A stretch of DNA of 64,000 nt from JABDMH01 sp965223105 (GCA_965223105.1 OZ244987.1:7192001-7256000), one strand, 5' to 3'; shown: positions 1 through 9,629, counted from the first letter of the stretch. Numbers and translations: made by a program. The notes: generated by a model not told the origin, from the sequence alone.

Positions 1-349
1 TGGGAGAAATAGCGGCCGCATTGGCATGCTTGGAAAGATATAAGCTCAATTGATATAATATTTTACAATCAAAGAAAATGTCAGGATTCACGAGCAACAA
101 ATAGTTTGAACGACTGATAATGTCCTGGCAATTGAGTATGAGGTAATTTAGACCTCCTGGGTAGCCCAGGTTTGTTTTAGATCTAAGTAGTGTAATCCGA
201 TCAGTTTTTTTAAGGTTTATCCTTTCGGTTTGACTACCATTATCTAATATGATAATCTCATTAACATCTGCACATTCATATAGATCATTGATGATCCTGT
301 TAGTGAGAAAATTCGTTTCGTGATGTATTATTAGGGCGACTAAAGTCAT
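1..349 (-). CDS. Family 2 glycosyltransferase, N-terminal part (cut by window edge)
   Basis: This is the first 116 or so codons of a gene that continues past the left edge. The start is the ATG read leftward from base 349. The protein opens with a hydrophobic strand (MTLVALIIHH) and then shows the hallmarks of a GT-A, family 2 glycosyltransferase: IIILDNGS at about residue 35, LGYPGGLNYLI near residue 68 and LLLVNPDI near residue 90, where the Asp is the usual nucleotide-sugar/metal contact region. The motif set resembles rhamnosyltransferase-like enzymes that act on cell-surface polysaccharide. It starts only 3 bases after the stop of the sulfotransferase gene before it, so the two are probably co-transcribed. 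The acceptor and sugar cannot be told from the fragment. Confidence 0.8.
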   Translation of the reverse strand, partial: MTLVALIIHHETNFLTNRIINDLYECADVNEIIILDNGSQTERINLKKTDRITLLRSKTNLGYPGGLNYLILNCQDIISRSNYLLLVNPDIFFDCKILYQLSLYLSKHANAAAISP

Positions 350-352
350 CGT

Positions 353-1246
353 TTAGGCCTTTTGGAGAGGCGAATAACCCAGAAAGAGAAGATCTTCTCT
401 AGAAAAGAGTTGTACTATCAATTCTTTATCACTTGTCAAAAGGAATCTCTTGGATTTACCGATGCTTTCAGCATGGATCTTTTCAGAATTTATTGTTCCA
501 CCGATAGAAGTACCTGAACGATATTTATGATGAACAAGCATTCTTGACATAAAGGGTATATCTAATGATTTGCAAATCCAAATCAGGTAGGACTCAGGAT
601 GAGTGACAAGCTTCTCATAGGAGAGATCAAAAATATCAATGTCCCATCGCCTCTTGTAATGAATTTTTAACTGCATTTTCATGTAAATGCAATAGCTAGC
701 CAATTTGACAGATTGAGTCCGATCATAACACCAATAAAATGGCCGAAATCTTGACATTGTAGTAACAATATCCTTCTTAATGTCTTGACGGGTATCTTTC
801 AATACTGGAAGAATGCTTTTTAGTTCCCATCTTGCTCCTGAGGGATGTACAGACCAGGGTAGTGAGATGGGTTTTACCCTACCAGTGTACTTTGGAAAAA
901 ATACCTTGGAAATCAGCCACCTAAGATGCGGTATATGAATGGGAATGAGTAGGACCATCATAGACGCGATCACATCCATTAAATCTCGGTCCGGCCAAAT
1001 GACATGTGTGTCTATCCCTCTTAACAATCTTAAAATGTCGAGTAGAGTATGAGAATGATTGGGGATCTTAAAAACAAGAATATCGGTTTCACAAGACTTT
1101 ACGTATTCTCCAATCATTGACAAATCAAAGACTGCTTCGTCGATCACAGTAGTGTCTGGTCGTACGGAAAAGATTAGGCTAAGCAGTGTAGTCCCTGTAC
1201 GTTGAACTCCAGTAATAATGAGAACTTTACTAGGTGTCATTAGCAT
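353..1246 (-). CDS. Sulfotransferase-family protein (third of three)
   Basis: A 297-residue protein with a PAPS-dependent sulfotransferase fold. VLIITGVQRTGTTLLSL at residues 8-24 is the 5'-phosphosulfate loop (RTGTT). VIWPDRDLMDVIASM near residue 83 sits where the 3'-phosphate-binding motif is expected, although the normal RDP is altered to PDRD. The predicted reaction is transfer of sulfate from PAPS to a hydroxyl on a glycan or other surface molecule. There is no signal peptide, so it is probably cytoplasmic. Its ATG shares one base with the stop of the upstream gene (TAATG), which points to translational coupling. It is as AT-rich as its neighbours. The acceptor is unknown. Confidence 0.75.
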   Translation of the reverse strand: MLMTPSKVLIITGVQRTGTTLLSLIFSVRPDTTVIDEAVFDLSMIGEYVKSCETDILVFKIPNHSHTLLDILRLLRGIDTHVIWPDRDLMDVIASMMVLLIPIHIPHLRWLISKVFFPKYTGRVKPISLPWSVHPSGARWELKSILPVLKDTRQDIKKDIVTTMSRFRPFYWCYDRTQSVKLASYCIYMKMQLKIHYKRRWDIDIFDLSYEKLVTHPESYLIWICKSLDIPFMSRMLVHHKYRSGTSIGGTINSEKIHAESIGKSKRFLLTSDKELIVQLFSREDLLFLGYSPLQKA

Positions 1247-2022
1247 TAATAATAGTTGTACAACTTGAGGATTTGCTTAAGTTGCTTGTCATCAGTCGGA
1301 GCGACTATTGTTTTTCTTTTACTTTTTGAAACCAGAAAAGGTAACTTCATAGAAATAGAAAGGCGTGGAGATAAATTCAGAAAACGGAAGATCTTATTCA
1401 CTTCTCTGAGGGGATGTCTGCACAAGTCTTCATACCTGATGGAAATGACTAGATCTGGTTTTCGTTCCTTCACCTTAATTACCCATCTTTCATGTTCTAT
1501 CCAATAGAGAAGTAGAGTTTCTGAATCCGACTTCCAATATTCTGGAAATACTGGCCAACTTTGTACAGCCTCTTGCATGCTATTTATGACGTTGAAAGGC
1601 TCTCTAATAATATGGATAAATTTTGCCTCCGCAAAGTGCTGGTCAATGAAGTCTTGAATCACTGGATCGGCCTGCTGCACTGGTTTCTTGTCACCAATCC
1701 ACCTCGGTTTCTTAGTAGGATGCGGTTTCTGATGGCTTGTGCCTTTTTTCATCAATTGCTGGTGCAGATCAACAAAAAGGTCTTCAATGGACTGATTCGA
1801 AGTTGCATTCTGCAAGGATTCATGGCATAACTTGATTGTTTCATTGAAGCCGAGTGGTCCATCCCGGTGGTACGGTACCAAAGATTCACAACAAGTGGTC
1901 TGATAAAGTATCCATAAAAGATCAGATTCGAAAGACACATGCACATCAGGATGTTGGTTAAGAATTCCGCATAAGATTGATGTTCCTGATCTCTTGTTTC
2001 CGATAAAAAAGACGTAATTCAC
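1246..2022 (-). CDS. Sulfotransferase-family protein (second of three)
   Basis: A 258-residue sulfotransferase. The P-loop-like 5'-phosphosulfate motif FFIGNKRSGTSILCGIL lies at about residues 5-21, followed by NQHPDVHVSFES, where a catalytic or acceptor-side residue is usually found. The 3'-phosphate-binding stretch is FIHIIREPFNVINSM near residue 140, and GDKKP near residue 110 is also typical of the family. It is clearly related to, but not a copy of, the gene at 353-1246. The start overlaps the stop of the preceding sulfotransferase by four bases (ATGA), so these genes very likely form one operon. The substrate is unknown; the neighbouring glycosyltransferase suggests a sugar. Confidence 0.78.
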   Translation of the reverse strand: MNYVFFIGNKRSGTSILCGILNQHPDVHVSFESDLLWILYQTTCCESLVPYHRDGPLGFNETIKLCHESLQNATSNQSIEDLFVDLHQQLMKKGTSHQKPHPTKKPRWIGDKKPVQQADPVIQDFIDQHFAEAKFIHIIREPFNVINSMQEAVQSWPVFPEYWKSDSETLLLYWIEHERWVIKVKERKPDLVISIRYEDLCRHPLREVNKIFRFLNLSPRLSISMKLPFLVSKSKRKTIVAPTDDKQLKQILKLYNYY

Positions 2023-2714
2023 CCTAATGTTATTCTCTTATGATTCCTATCTTTGATGTAGTTATAAACTGCATACTCTAAGGGATGGCGGGACTTAACT
2101 TTTTCAATTAACATTGGATCAATCGAATCATCTGGTTCGAAATTTTGATTATGATGTGGGATTCTCCAAGGTATCGGTTGTCTCAATCTTCTGGCTAAGT
2201 TTCTACAGGAAGAATCGAACTTCTCGAATAGTCCAACGTAGACAAATGATCGCAGGACTGTCTCAAAATTATGTTCAGTGACTTTTATTGGAAAATGATT
2301 TAACATCTTGGAGTGAGCGTCTTCTAAGAAGTGATTGGCACTTTCTGGTAGATTATCTCTATTCATATCCCAGAATTGATACCCTTTAATGATTCTACTT
2401 TTCTTGTATTGGTATTCGGAAATCAGCTGATGAAGAGGATCTCTGACAAAAGTGATAAATTGGGTAGCTCTGGGAAATTTATCTTCTATCGCATGACCCG
2501 TGCATCGATCAAAATGACCATGGATACAGGTAGGAGGCTTAAGCGACTCCCAATCGACAGTTTGGGAAGCAGCGGATTCTTCATGACTAGGATAATGTTC
2601 GTAGAAATTTGACCTTCCAAACCATTTTATTAGCAATCTAGCTACACTGGTTCCTCCACATTTAGGAATGTGGATTGATAGTAGTGGAAGATTAGTATCA
2701 TATTCTCTAAACAT
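2019..2714 (-). CDS. Sulfotransferase, Sulfotransfer_2-like (first of three)
   Basis: A 231-residue protein with LLSIHIPKCGGTSVARLL at residues 10-27. The HIPKCGGTS form of the 5'-PAPS loop is typical of the carbohydrate sulfotransferase branch related to heparan/chondroitin 2-O-sulfotransferases. FITFVRDPLHQLISEY near residue 85 is the 3'-phosphate motif with an intact RDP. There is no export signal. The gene begins 5 bases after the stop of the C25 peptidase gene and overlaps the next sulfotransferase by 4 bases. Of the three it has the most orthodox motifs. Sulfation of a polysaccharide or glycan is inferred from the subfamily; the actual acceptor cannot be read from sequence. Confidence 0.78.
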   Translation of the reverse strand: MFREYDTNLPLLSIHIPKCGGTSVARLLIKWFGRSNFYEHYPSHEESAASQTVDWESLKPPTCIHGHFDRCTGHAIEDKFPRATQFITFVRDPLHQLISEYQYKKSRIIKGYQFWDMNRDNLPESANHFLEDAHSKMLNHFPIKVTEHNFETVLRSFVYVGLFEKFDSSCRNLARRLRQPIPWRIPHHNQNFEPDDSIDPMLIEKVKSRHPLEYAVYNYIKDRNHKRITLG

Positions 2715-2719
2715 TTCAC

Positions 2720-5700
2720 TTATCTTAAGATAGCGATCTTCCCGTATCCCTTGGCAAAAAATTCGCTAACATCATTACGATTAAAGAGCCTGTAGTCTTG
2801 ACCAGTCTCATCTTTGGCTATAACCCGATAGAGATAGATCCCGTTTGCCAAGTTATCACCGAAATCATCGGTACCATTCCATGAATATTCTGACAAGTTA
2901 GACCCCACCCGCAGTGCACCGAATTCAGCCTGGGTGATTTCCTTGACAACAGTTCCTTCTACAGTCAATATCTGTACTATAAACTGACTCGGTGGTTGGC
3001 CTGTTAGTGTATATGCAAATTTGGTACTAGAAGTAAAAGGATTTGGGTATGGTAAGAATCGGGAAATTGAATTTTCAAGGATAACCTCAAAAGTGATTTC
3101 ATAATCAATATTAGACGACTTATTATTTGCTGCATCAGAACCATTGACCTTTAAGCTATATATTCCATTTTCTTCAAAAGTGGCATACCACCGAAGTGTC
3201 GCCTTATTCTCAGAGCCTGACTTAGCTGGTAAGAATTCAAAATCACTATTGTCCATGTGATTTACTGGATCAAAGGAAGCACTCTCTGGCCGCCTAATCA
3301 GTAGTTTGATATCATCTGCAGTTTCAATGGGTACAAGTATATTCTCATCTCGGAGTACAATATCAATGACTGAGCTGGGTGAGACAATATCATTGGCCAT
3401 GATTCTACGGCCATCAAAAAATACATCAATTAGCGGTGGGATCTTATCGACTGAAAAACTAAATCGATGACTATAGAAATTGTTTGTCCTATTTGCCTCA
3501 GGTTGATCCCCATCAGGATTTAGTTCCAAAGTCATTGTAACATTCCCCGTGAAGTCTGACTTATTAAAAGAAACTTCAAATATTCTTTCATCAAAGGGAT
3601 CAAATGATCCGATTCTAACGTCTTGACCAGTGGAAGTTGATGAGGCATCTTGAATCTTATAACGAACCAATGTCGAATCCATCCCAAACTTGCTCATGTT
3701 CACAATCGGAATTCTAAATACAACCTCCCCATCTAATCCTGAAGAATCGACTTCGAAATCTTCAGTGTTCACATTAAAAAGCAAATCACCATAAGCATCA
3801 AACTCGATTTCCCAGAATTCCAATTGAGGAGCTGTTTTTTCGGCTTCATCTTCCAGATCTAACGTCAATTGTAAATAGGGGTATTGGCCAGGATCTATAT
3901 TGGCCAGGGGCATTTCCAGGGAAGGTCCTTGCATGGAAAATCTATCAAGGAGGTGGTTTTCGCCATCTGATCCTGAGCCCCTGATTTCAATAAAAACCTG
4001 ATCGGATGTATCAGCGAGATGTAAACCAACAGAAAGTGATTTCCATACTTTTGCCGGCCCTATTAGGGAAGAGGTTATTGATCCCTTAGTTAAGAAGGAA
4101 AAAGGGGATGCAATAAACTCGATTTGATCGTCAAGATCAGATCCTATTACCTCAGCAATTACCGCTCCTCCTTTTTTGTAGCAAAATGTGTAAGGAAGAT
4201 GAAAGTGACCAATGAAGTCCCTAACCATAGTCGAGCCCTGAGCTTCCAGATAATTAAAAATATTTCTTCCATCAAGCTCTAAACTATCATCAAGCCACGA
4301 GGAGGGATCTAAATCTACTTGGTTTTCATGCAATTGAGTGTAGATAAGTATATAGTCGCCCTCTATCACCCCATCTTCCAAAAAATCCATAAAGGCTTTT
4401 CTTTGTCCTGTTGTAGTAAGTTTGAAACTGCGATTTCGATTGGCACCCCTCAGTGGCCTGGTTACAAGTTCGTTCCCGTCAATGACTGCAACATTAATAT
4501 CTCCACTGGGTGTAAAGTATAGGTTTTGTGGAGGAAGATTTCCATTGACTAAAATCAAGGGAGCAAAGCCTTCCACTGGTTTGCCATTGAAAATTTTTAA
4601 GTTGATGAAGAAAGGAATGAATTGAAGAGATCCTGTTGCAGAATCAATGCTAAGTTGGTTAAAACTATTTTTTCGAATTTGATATGGATGAGACTGATGC
4701 CATCCATACTTTCCTTTAGCAGTATTTCTAAAGGATGAAGTTGTCCAGGGTAAGTTTCTGGCTAGTATACTATCTGTGGTTACTCGCCAGAAGTATACTT
4801 TTTCTTTTTCGAGTATCGCAGATTCATCAATCCAACTTACTAGACCACCTATGGATGTTTCCACATGTCGTATCAGACTGGAACTTTTAAAGGATGCATT
4901 ATCATCTATTTCTAGAATATATCGATTTTCACTTCCACTGTTTTCGCCGGCGAAAGCAGCCAACTGCAGTGGATCACAATTGATTAAGGCAAATTCGCTG
5001 GGATATGTTGGTGTAATTCCAGAATTAAAAACAAAGAACTCGAATGGATCTGTTTGATTGTTTTCTTCAGCATCAGGTTTTGGGCTTTCGTCTATGCTAT
5101 CATCCGCATCAATGTTAATAACAATACTATTTTTCCCAACTAACATATCTGATACCAGGGCAACCTTTTTAAGTTGAGGGGTTAAGAAGCCGTCTATGGG
5201 AGTGTTGTACAGAAATACATTTGCATGAGAACTAGGAAGTGTATGGTCAATTTTAATGACTATCGTATCGTCAACATTTTTACCTAGATTGACGACATCG
5301 AAAAATAGATCAAAACTGTCGACATCAACGGTGAGTATTTCGGGATTGGTCCTGATAGATCTTGTTGAAACCAGGATGTCAGGTTTATCATGAGCACTCA
5401 AACTGTAGGATGGATCTCCGTGCATTGTAAACTGTTGTAAAAGGGTTCTTATGCTGATGGAAGGATTTTTGTCAAATCGAAGATTCGTGTTTTTGATAGA
5501 TAAACCCATGCCACGAGTAAAGTATTGTCCTCCAAGGTAACCATAGAGAATTTTGGCATATTCGTCTAAAGCATTTAGGAAACCCAATCCTGAGGTGGCT
5601 AGGTATAAAGCTGCTCCCTTGTTCGGTGCAAATAAATTGGTTTCACCCAAGCTTTCAGTTGTAGTAAAAATATTACCTGTATGGCAACCCAAAGCGATCA

Positions 5701-7669
5701 TAGTGGGATAACGATCTCGATTATTTAAAAATCGAGGGTCCTCAAATCCATCAAATTGTGTTTGGTTGATGCCACCGTGACCAAAATAGGTCTTCATAAT
5801 TATTCCATCATTAATGATCTGAAGTATTTCGTCTGACTGTGCCTCAGAAATGATGTCTTGAGCTTTATTTCTAAATGTCAGTACTTCAGCACCAAATCCG
5901 TTGCCCTCAATTTCTCCAGCCATTTGTTCCATCTTACTAAAAATCACATCTTGTTCACTGCCCCGATTACCAGCACTCAAATGCAACACCCGCTTCATCC
6001 AACCCCTGGCCTCGATGGTTTGTGGTGCATTGGCGATCTGATCTTCCATGACTTTGATCTTATCCAGGTAAATACCGATCTGATCAGGGGATCGGGCAGC
6101 AATTCGACCTACAGGCACCAGCGGTACACTACTGAGGGCTCGGCTGGTCAAGAGATTGTCGGAGCCTGGGAGCCCGTAGACCGGTAAGTACTCATAGGGT
6201 TCCTCGTGCCGGCGAGCCTCAGCATATTCCAGACCCTTACCAACCAGGAAAATAAACTGAGGATCAGTCCAGTATTTCGCCAGGTAATTGGAAAAATTCT
6301 TGATGCCTAACGGATGCATGTCTACACCGTAGGCAAACTGATCGATCACCTGATCAATGTCAATGATTTTGGTGCGGTACGAACCTCCCGGATTGCTCTG
6401 CCGGTAATTGGCGTACTCCTGTACCCAATTGGTGCCTTGACCATCGTCATATAGCTTGGGATTGGATATGATGATGAATTCCGCATCGGAGCGATCCAAT
6501 CGCTCCCATTGAGTTTTTTTGGCCACCGATACGGTCTTCACCCCCACATCACTGACCACATGAAGTTCCCGCCGGTTGGGGCCTGGTGGCAAATTTAGAC
6601 GACCCACGTCCCCTTCGAAGATGATCTCGGTCAAATAGCCGGCGCTCAAGTCAAAGACCCGGTACCTGGTAGAGGTATTGAGTCCTAGGAATTCCAGGGT
6701 GGCCCCATCTCTAATGTCATCCAACGTCAGACCAAATGCCGGCTGTCCATCAAATCTAAGTTCTCGAGGATAGGTTAAGGCTATGGTGCCAAAGCGGATT
6801 TTGTCATTTCCTCCCCCCGATTGGGCAGACAAGGTATTGGTCTCCTGGAGGCCGGAAACGGGGATGACCGTATCTATCAAAGGTGCTCCACCCCTTCCAT
6901 TAGCGCCCGGGAAGGTATGTGAGCTCAGCGGTTGACCATTCCAGGATATGCTTACTTCGTGAAATTGACTATTGCCGGTAAGCCGATAGTGGATTGTAGA
7001 AGTCGATTGAGCTGGCAAGGCGGCACTGGCGGGGAGGGAGAAATCATGACTGGTGCTTTCGCTACTGCCAAAACCCTCCGCTTCTACATAATGTGAAAAG
7101 CGAACCTGGGAATTGAGGAATGGTTTGAAGTGTCCATCGGCCAAGACCAAGGTCTCGGTGTGCTGATACCATGACCGCAAGGGGGGTAAAGCCCCGTTGA
7201 GATCATTGACGATTTCTTCGTACCTCACACCGGCTTGGCCATCCCAGGTGAGGAAGTACGATGAGGTGTCGGTGTGAAAACTGTACTCGGGATTGAGCAT
7301 CTCCTGGTCGGGATCTTGAAATAGATATCGATCCAAACCTGAACGGTTCCTTCGTCCATAAAACTCGAGGTAATCTCCGGGGCTTAATGGGTTGGTGGTG
7401 CTGCTATGAATCTTTTGTTCCTTTCCCATCCAGTATAACCGGTACGCTGAAGCTGGTATTTGTTCGATCGGTATACCAGCGGCCAGCAATACGTCATAGG
7501 TCAGCCGGTATAGACCATCTTCGGCAACTTTGATCTTGAGGGTGGTCTGATCGTAGTTGATCCACTCGTTTCCGTACAAGGTATCTCCGTTTTCAATCAG
7601 TTGAGCCAGAGATGATTGGAGAAAAGACATGAAGAAAAAGACAGTTAGGGTATATCTTACCAGGTTCAT
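2720..7669 (-). CDS. Secreted C25 (gingipain-like) cysteine peptidase, PorU2-like
   Basis: A 1649-residue exported protein. A signal peptide covers residues 1 to about 23 (hydrophobic core LTVFFFMSFLQSSLAQ). The N-terminal 350 residues look beta-rich. The C25 peptidase domain follows at about 400-760, with the catalytic pair visible: His in YFGHGG near residue 630 and Cys in ALGCHTGN near residue 662. Several beta/Ig-like segments come next. The last 115 residues form a FlgD/T9SS-like tail (YPNPFTSST, then NGIYLYRV), the layout of proteins annotated as putative T9SS sortase PorU2. Classic PorU lacks such a tail, so cargo protease and accessory sortase are both possible. It is the first gene of the minus-strand sulfotransferase run. 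Its 5' third looks clearly more GC-rich than its 3' two thirds. Confidence 0.85.
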   Translation of the reverse strand: MNLVRYTLTVFFFMSFLQSSLAQLIENGDTLYGNEWINYDQTTLKIKVAEDGLYRLTYDVLLAAGIPIEQIPASAYRLYWMGKEQKIHSSTTNPLSPGDYLEFYGRRNRSGLDRYLFQDPDQEMLNPEYSFHTDTSSYFLTWDGQAGVRYEEIVNDLNGALPPLRSWYQHTETLVLADGHFKPFLNSQVRFSHYVEAEGFGSSESTSHDFSLPASAALPAQSTSTIHYRLTGNSQFHEVSISWNGQPLSSHTFPGANGRGGAPLIDTVIPVSGLQETNTLSAQSGGGNDKIRFGTIALTYPRELRFDGQPAFGLTLDDIRDGATLEFLGLNTSTRYRVFDLSAGYLTEIIFEGDVGRLNLPPGPNRRELHVVSDVGVKTVSVAKKTQWERLDRSDAEFIIISNPKLYDDGQGTNWVQEYANYRQSNPGGSYRTKIIDIDQVIDQFAYGVDMHPLGIKNFSNYLAKYWTDPQFIFLVGKGLEYAEARRHEEPYEYLPVYGLPGSDNLLTSRALSSVPLVPVGRIAARSPDQIGIYLDKIKVMEDQIANAPQTIEARGWMKRVLHLSAGNRGSEQDVIFSKMEQMAGEIEGNGFGAEVLTFRNKAQDIISEAQSDEILQIINDGIIMKTYFGHGGINQTQFDGFEDPRFLNNRDRYPTMIALGCHTGNIFTTTESLGETNLFAPNKGAALYLATSGLGFLNALDEYAKILYGYLGGQYFTRGMGLSIKNTNLRFDKNPSISIRTLLQQFTMHGDPSYSLSAHDKPDILVSTRSIRTNPEILTVDVDSFDLFFDVVNLGKNVDDTIVIKIDHTLPSSHANVFLYNTPIDGFLTPQLKKVALVSDMLVGKNSIVINIDADDSIDESPKPDAEENNQTDPFEFFVFNSGITPTYPSEFALINCDPLQLAAFAGENSGSENRYILEIDDNASFKSSSLIRHVETSIGGLVSWIDESAILEKEKVYFWRVTTDSILARNLPWTTSSFRNTAKGKYGWHQSHPYQIRKNSFNQLSIDSATGSLQFIPFFINLKIFNGKPVEGFAPLILVNGNLPPQNLYFTPSGDINVAVIDGNELVTRPLRGANRNRSFKLTTTGQRKAFMDFLEDGVIEGDYILIYTQLHENQVDLDPSSWLDDSLELDGRNIFNYLEAQGSTMVRDFIGHFHLPYTFCYKKGGAVIAEVIGSDLDDQIEFIASPFSFLTKGSITSSLIGPAKVWKSLSVGLHLADTSDQVFIEIRGSGSDGENHLLDRFSMQGPSLEMPLANIDPGQYPYLQLTLDLEDEAEKTAPQLEFWEIEFDAYGDLLFNVNTEDFEVDSSGLDGEVVFRIPIVNMSKFGMDSTLVRYKIQDASSTSTGQDVRIGSFDPFDERIFEVSFNKSDFTGNVTMTLELNPDGDQPEANRTNNFYSHRFSFSVDKIPPLIDVFFDGRRIMANDIVSPSSVIDIVLRDENILVPIETADDIKLLIRRPESASFDPVNHMDNSDFEFLPAKSGSENKATLRWYATFEENGIYSLKVNGSDAANNKSSNIDYEITFEVILENSISRFLPYPNPFTSSTKFAYTLTGQPPSQFIVQILTVEGTVVKEITQAEFGALRVGSNLSEYSWNGTDDFGDNLANGIYLYRVIAKDETGQDYRLFNRNDVSEFFAKGYGKIAILR

Positions 7670-7849
7670 TATCAGCGTCTTATAAGCAGTCCAATGTAGT
7701 GCATTACCTTGAGTTCGTTCAGTACTCTAACGACAATTTCAATAAAATTGTGTCCAAACCCCAGCCGAAAGACTACAGTGAGCAATGTATGAAAATGCCG
7801 CCAACGTAAGCATTCAGCCGACAAATGTTTCCAGCTGTCAAATCCCTTT

Positions 7850-7857
7850 TATATTTG
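7850..7857 (+). promoter_or_regulatory. Bacteroidota -7 promoter element candidate
   Basis: TATATTTG matches the Bacteroidota -7 consensus TAnnTTTG exactly and ends 19 bases before the ATG at 7877. No convincing -33 TTG is visible at standard spacing (the nearest T-rich stretch is near 7827), so this rests on the -7 box and its position only. It would drive the 7877 gene and the coupled DUF4861 gene. Confidence 0.4.
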
Positions 7858-7876
7858 TTGTTCAACCCAGCGCATC

Positions 7877-8407
7877 ATGGACTATACCAAGTTAAAGGGC
7901 AAAGTCAAAAAGTACCGGCAAATTCTAAACAATACCGTGAATTACCGGAAGACCTGGAAGGACTCTTTGCGCGCTATGATCGAAGAGCAACTCAAGACGA
8001 TTATTGCCGAGACCGGCCTCAAAGCCACCGTAGAATTAAAGGAAAATCTCAACAATCTCGAAGCCGTAGTGCTGGACCTGGGTACCCACCAGAGTGGAAT
8101 TAGTGAGAAGGTCGGAGAAACCCACCGGACTTTCCTTAAGTCCTATGGCATGCTCATCTATCAACAGTTGTTTAATGGAAAGATTATGATATCGATCGCC
8201 CATCCGGTCATCGAAGGTTTGGCCAAACCCAAACCCCCAAAGCAAATAGAGATCGTCAGACCTGAAGAGTTAACCCAACCTTTTATCATCCGGCATACCG
8301 AGGAGTTTCTCAAGGAGATCATTGCCTGGGAAGACTTTGATGATGATGTGCCACAGTCCCAGCCCATCGGCTTCCAAACGAGTTTTGACAAAGGAGTTAT
8401 CCAATAA
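7877..8407 (+). CDS. Conserved hypothetical protein
   Basis: A 176-residue protein without signal peptide or membrane segment. It begins with a strongly basic stretch (KLKGKVKKYRQ) and has a probable helical N-terminal half, a central beta-rich part (AVVLDLGTHQSGI, IYQQLFNGKIMISIAH) and an acidic C-terminus. I recognise no catalytic motif and no named family. It probably acts in the cytoplasm. A TAnnTTTG box sits just before its start, and only one base separates its stop from the start of the DUF4861 lipoprotein gene, so the two are translationally linked. Confidence is high that the gene is real and nil about its function. Confidence 0.7.
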   Translation: MDYTKLKGKVKKYRQILNNTVNYRKTWKDSLRAMIEEQLKTIIAETGLKATVELKENLNNLEAVVLDLGTHQSGISEKVGETHRTFLKSYGMLIYQQLFNGKIMISIAHPVIEGLAKPKPPKQIEIVRPEELTQPFIIRHTEEFLKEIIAWEDFDDDVPQSQPIGFQTSFDKGVIQ

Positions 8408-8408
8408 A

Positions 8409-9608
8409 ATGAACACAGTTTTTCCGACCCTGATTTGGACCATGATAGCCGCATTGTGGTTCCTGTTGGCCAGCTGCGGTGGTGACACGAGTTCGCCGAG
8501 CAATCGACCTTTTGCCCTTACGATCGATAATACCTCTGCCGATACCCTTTACAATTACGGCATTGACGTCGATCTGATTCCAGTGGATTCAAACCTAAGG
8601 ATGATCTATGGCGATGAGGAAGTACCCTTCCAGTTTGAAGATCGGAATGAGAATGGCGTTCCGGACAAGCTGTTTATGCAATTAGACCTGGTGCCTTTGA
8701 CCCGGCACTCCCTGTACGCAGAGATCAGCAATCAACCCCGGGTGCAGGCCAGCCGGCAGGTGGATGTGCTGATGATCGATGCCACTTCCGGTAAGCGGAT
8801 GAAGAACTTCACGTACTCTGGCAGTGGTCAGCTGAAGAACCGGGGAGTCATCTTCGAAAACAGCTGGATAGCTTACCGCATGCTGTTGGAAAATCCCTTT
8901 GCTTTTGACATCATAGGCAAGACATCAGATGAACTGGTATTGGGGTCCGGTGATCTGGACCTGGAAATCGGTGGGAAATGGGGCCAGGATATCCTCACTG
9001 AATCACCGTCATTGGGGATTGGCTCACCGGCTTTCTACGATCAGACGGAAATGGTTCGATTCAATTCTTTTGACAGCCGGGAGGTTGACATTGTCTCAGC
9101 CGGACCACTACGGGTTGAAGTGCATACTACGGTTAGAGGCATCCCAGTGCGGGATGAAGTCGTCGATGTACGGATGATTACATCCATGCAGGCCGATCAT
9201 CAGTGGCTTGAGGTAGAGTTGGAATTGCTCTCTAGCACTGCCTTGAATCTACAGTTCGGATTTGGACTGCCTAAGCATCCTGAGGCTACCGATTTCACCC
9301 AGGGAAAGGAACACGGCGTGCATTTTGCTTATACCCATGGTCTGCAATCCGCCCAAGGCGAACAACTGGGATTGGCGTTGATGGTACCGGAGCAGTATGA
9401 GCTGGACCATTATCGCGACGATCCCCACGACTACTTTTATCTGGCCACTCCCATTGACAGTAAGGTATCCTACCGACTGCTGGCGGCCTGGGTCAAAGGA
9501 CGGCGTACGATCTTTGATGAGGTACAGTTCTATGATTTCGTTAAAGCCCAAGCTCGTCAGTATGCCACCGATCCAACGGTGAAAGTAGATTGGGAAAGAA
9601 GCAAATAA
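8409..9608 (+). CDS. DUF4861-family lipoprotein
   Basis: A 399-residue lipoprotein. I use the ATG at 8409, not an in-frame ATG at 8322, because from 8409 the protein begins with a textbook lipoprotein signal: basic-poor start, hydrophobic run, and lipobox LLASC with Cys near residue 20. The earlier start would also overlap the preceding gene by 86 bases. The body matches the DUF4861 pattern, with RPFALTIDNTSADTLYNYGI at the N-terminus, ENSWIAYRMLLENPFAFDIIGK in the middle and TPIDSKVSYRLLAAWVKG near the end. DUF4861 proteins are common in Bacteroidota polysaccharide-use loci, but their activity is undefined to my knowledge. A role in the cell envelope in handling sugars fits the catabolic genes facing it. 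The two transcripts converge with 21 bases between them and no obvious terminator. Confidence 0.78.
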   Translation: MNTVFPTLIWTMIAALWFLLASCGGDTSSPSNRPFALTIDNTSADTLYNYGIDVDLIPVDSNLRMIYGDEEVPFQFEDRNENGVPDKLFMQLDLVPLTRHSLYAEISNQPRVQASRQVDVLMIDATSGKRMKNFTYSGSGQLKNRGVIFENSWIAYRMLLENPFAFDIIGKTSDELVLGSGDLDLEIGGKWGQDILTESPSLGIGSPAFYDQTEMVRFNSFDSREVDIVSAGPLRVEVHTTVRGIPVRDEVVDVRMITSMQADHQWLEVELELLSSTALNLQFGFGLPKHPEATDFTQGKEHGVHFAYTHGLQSAQGEQLGLALMVPEQYELDHYRDDPHDYFYLATPIDSKVSYRLLAAWVKGRRTIFDEVQFYDFVKAQARQYATDPTVKVDWERSK

Positions 9609-9629
9609 TGGTTGATTAACCTTTCCTTG

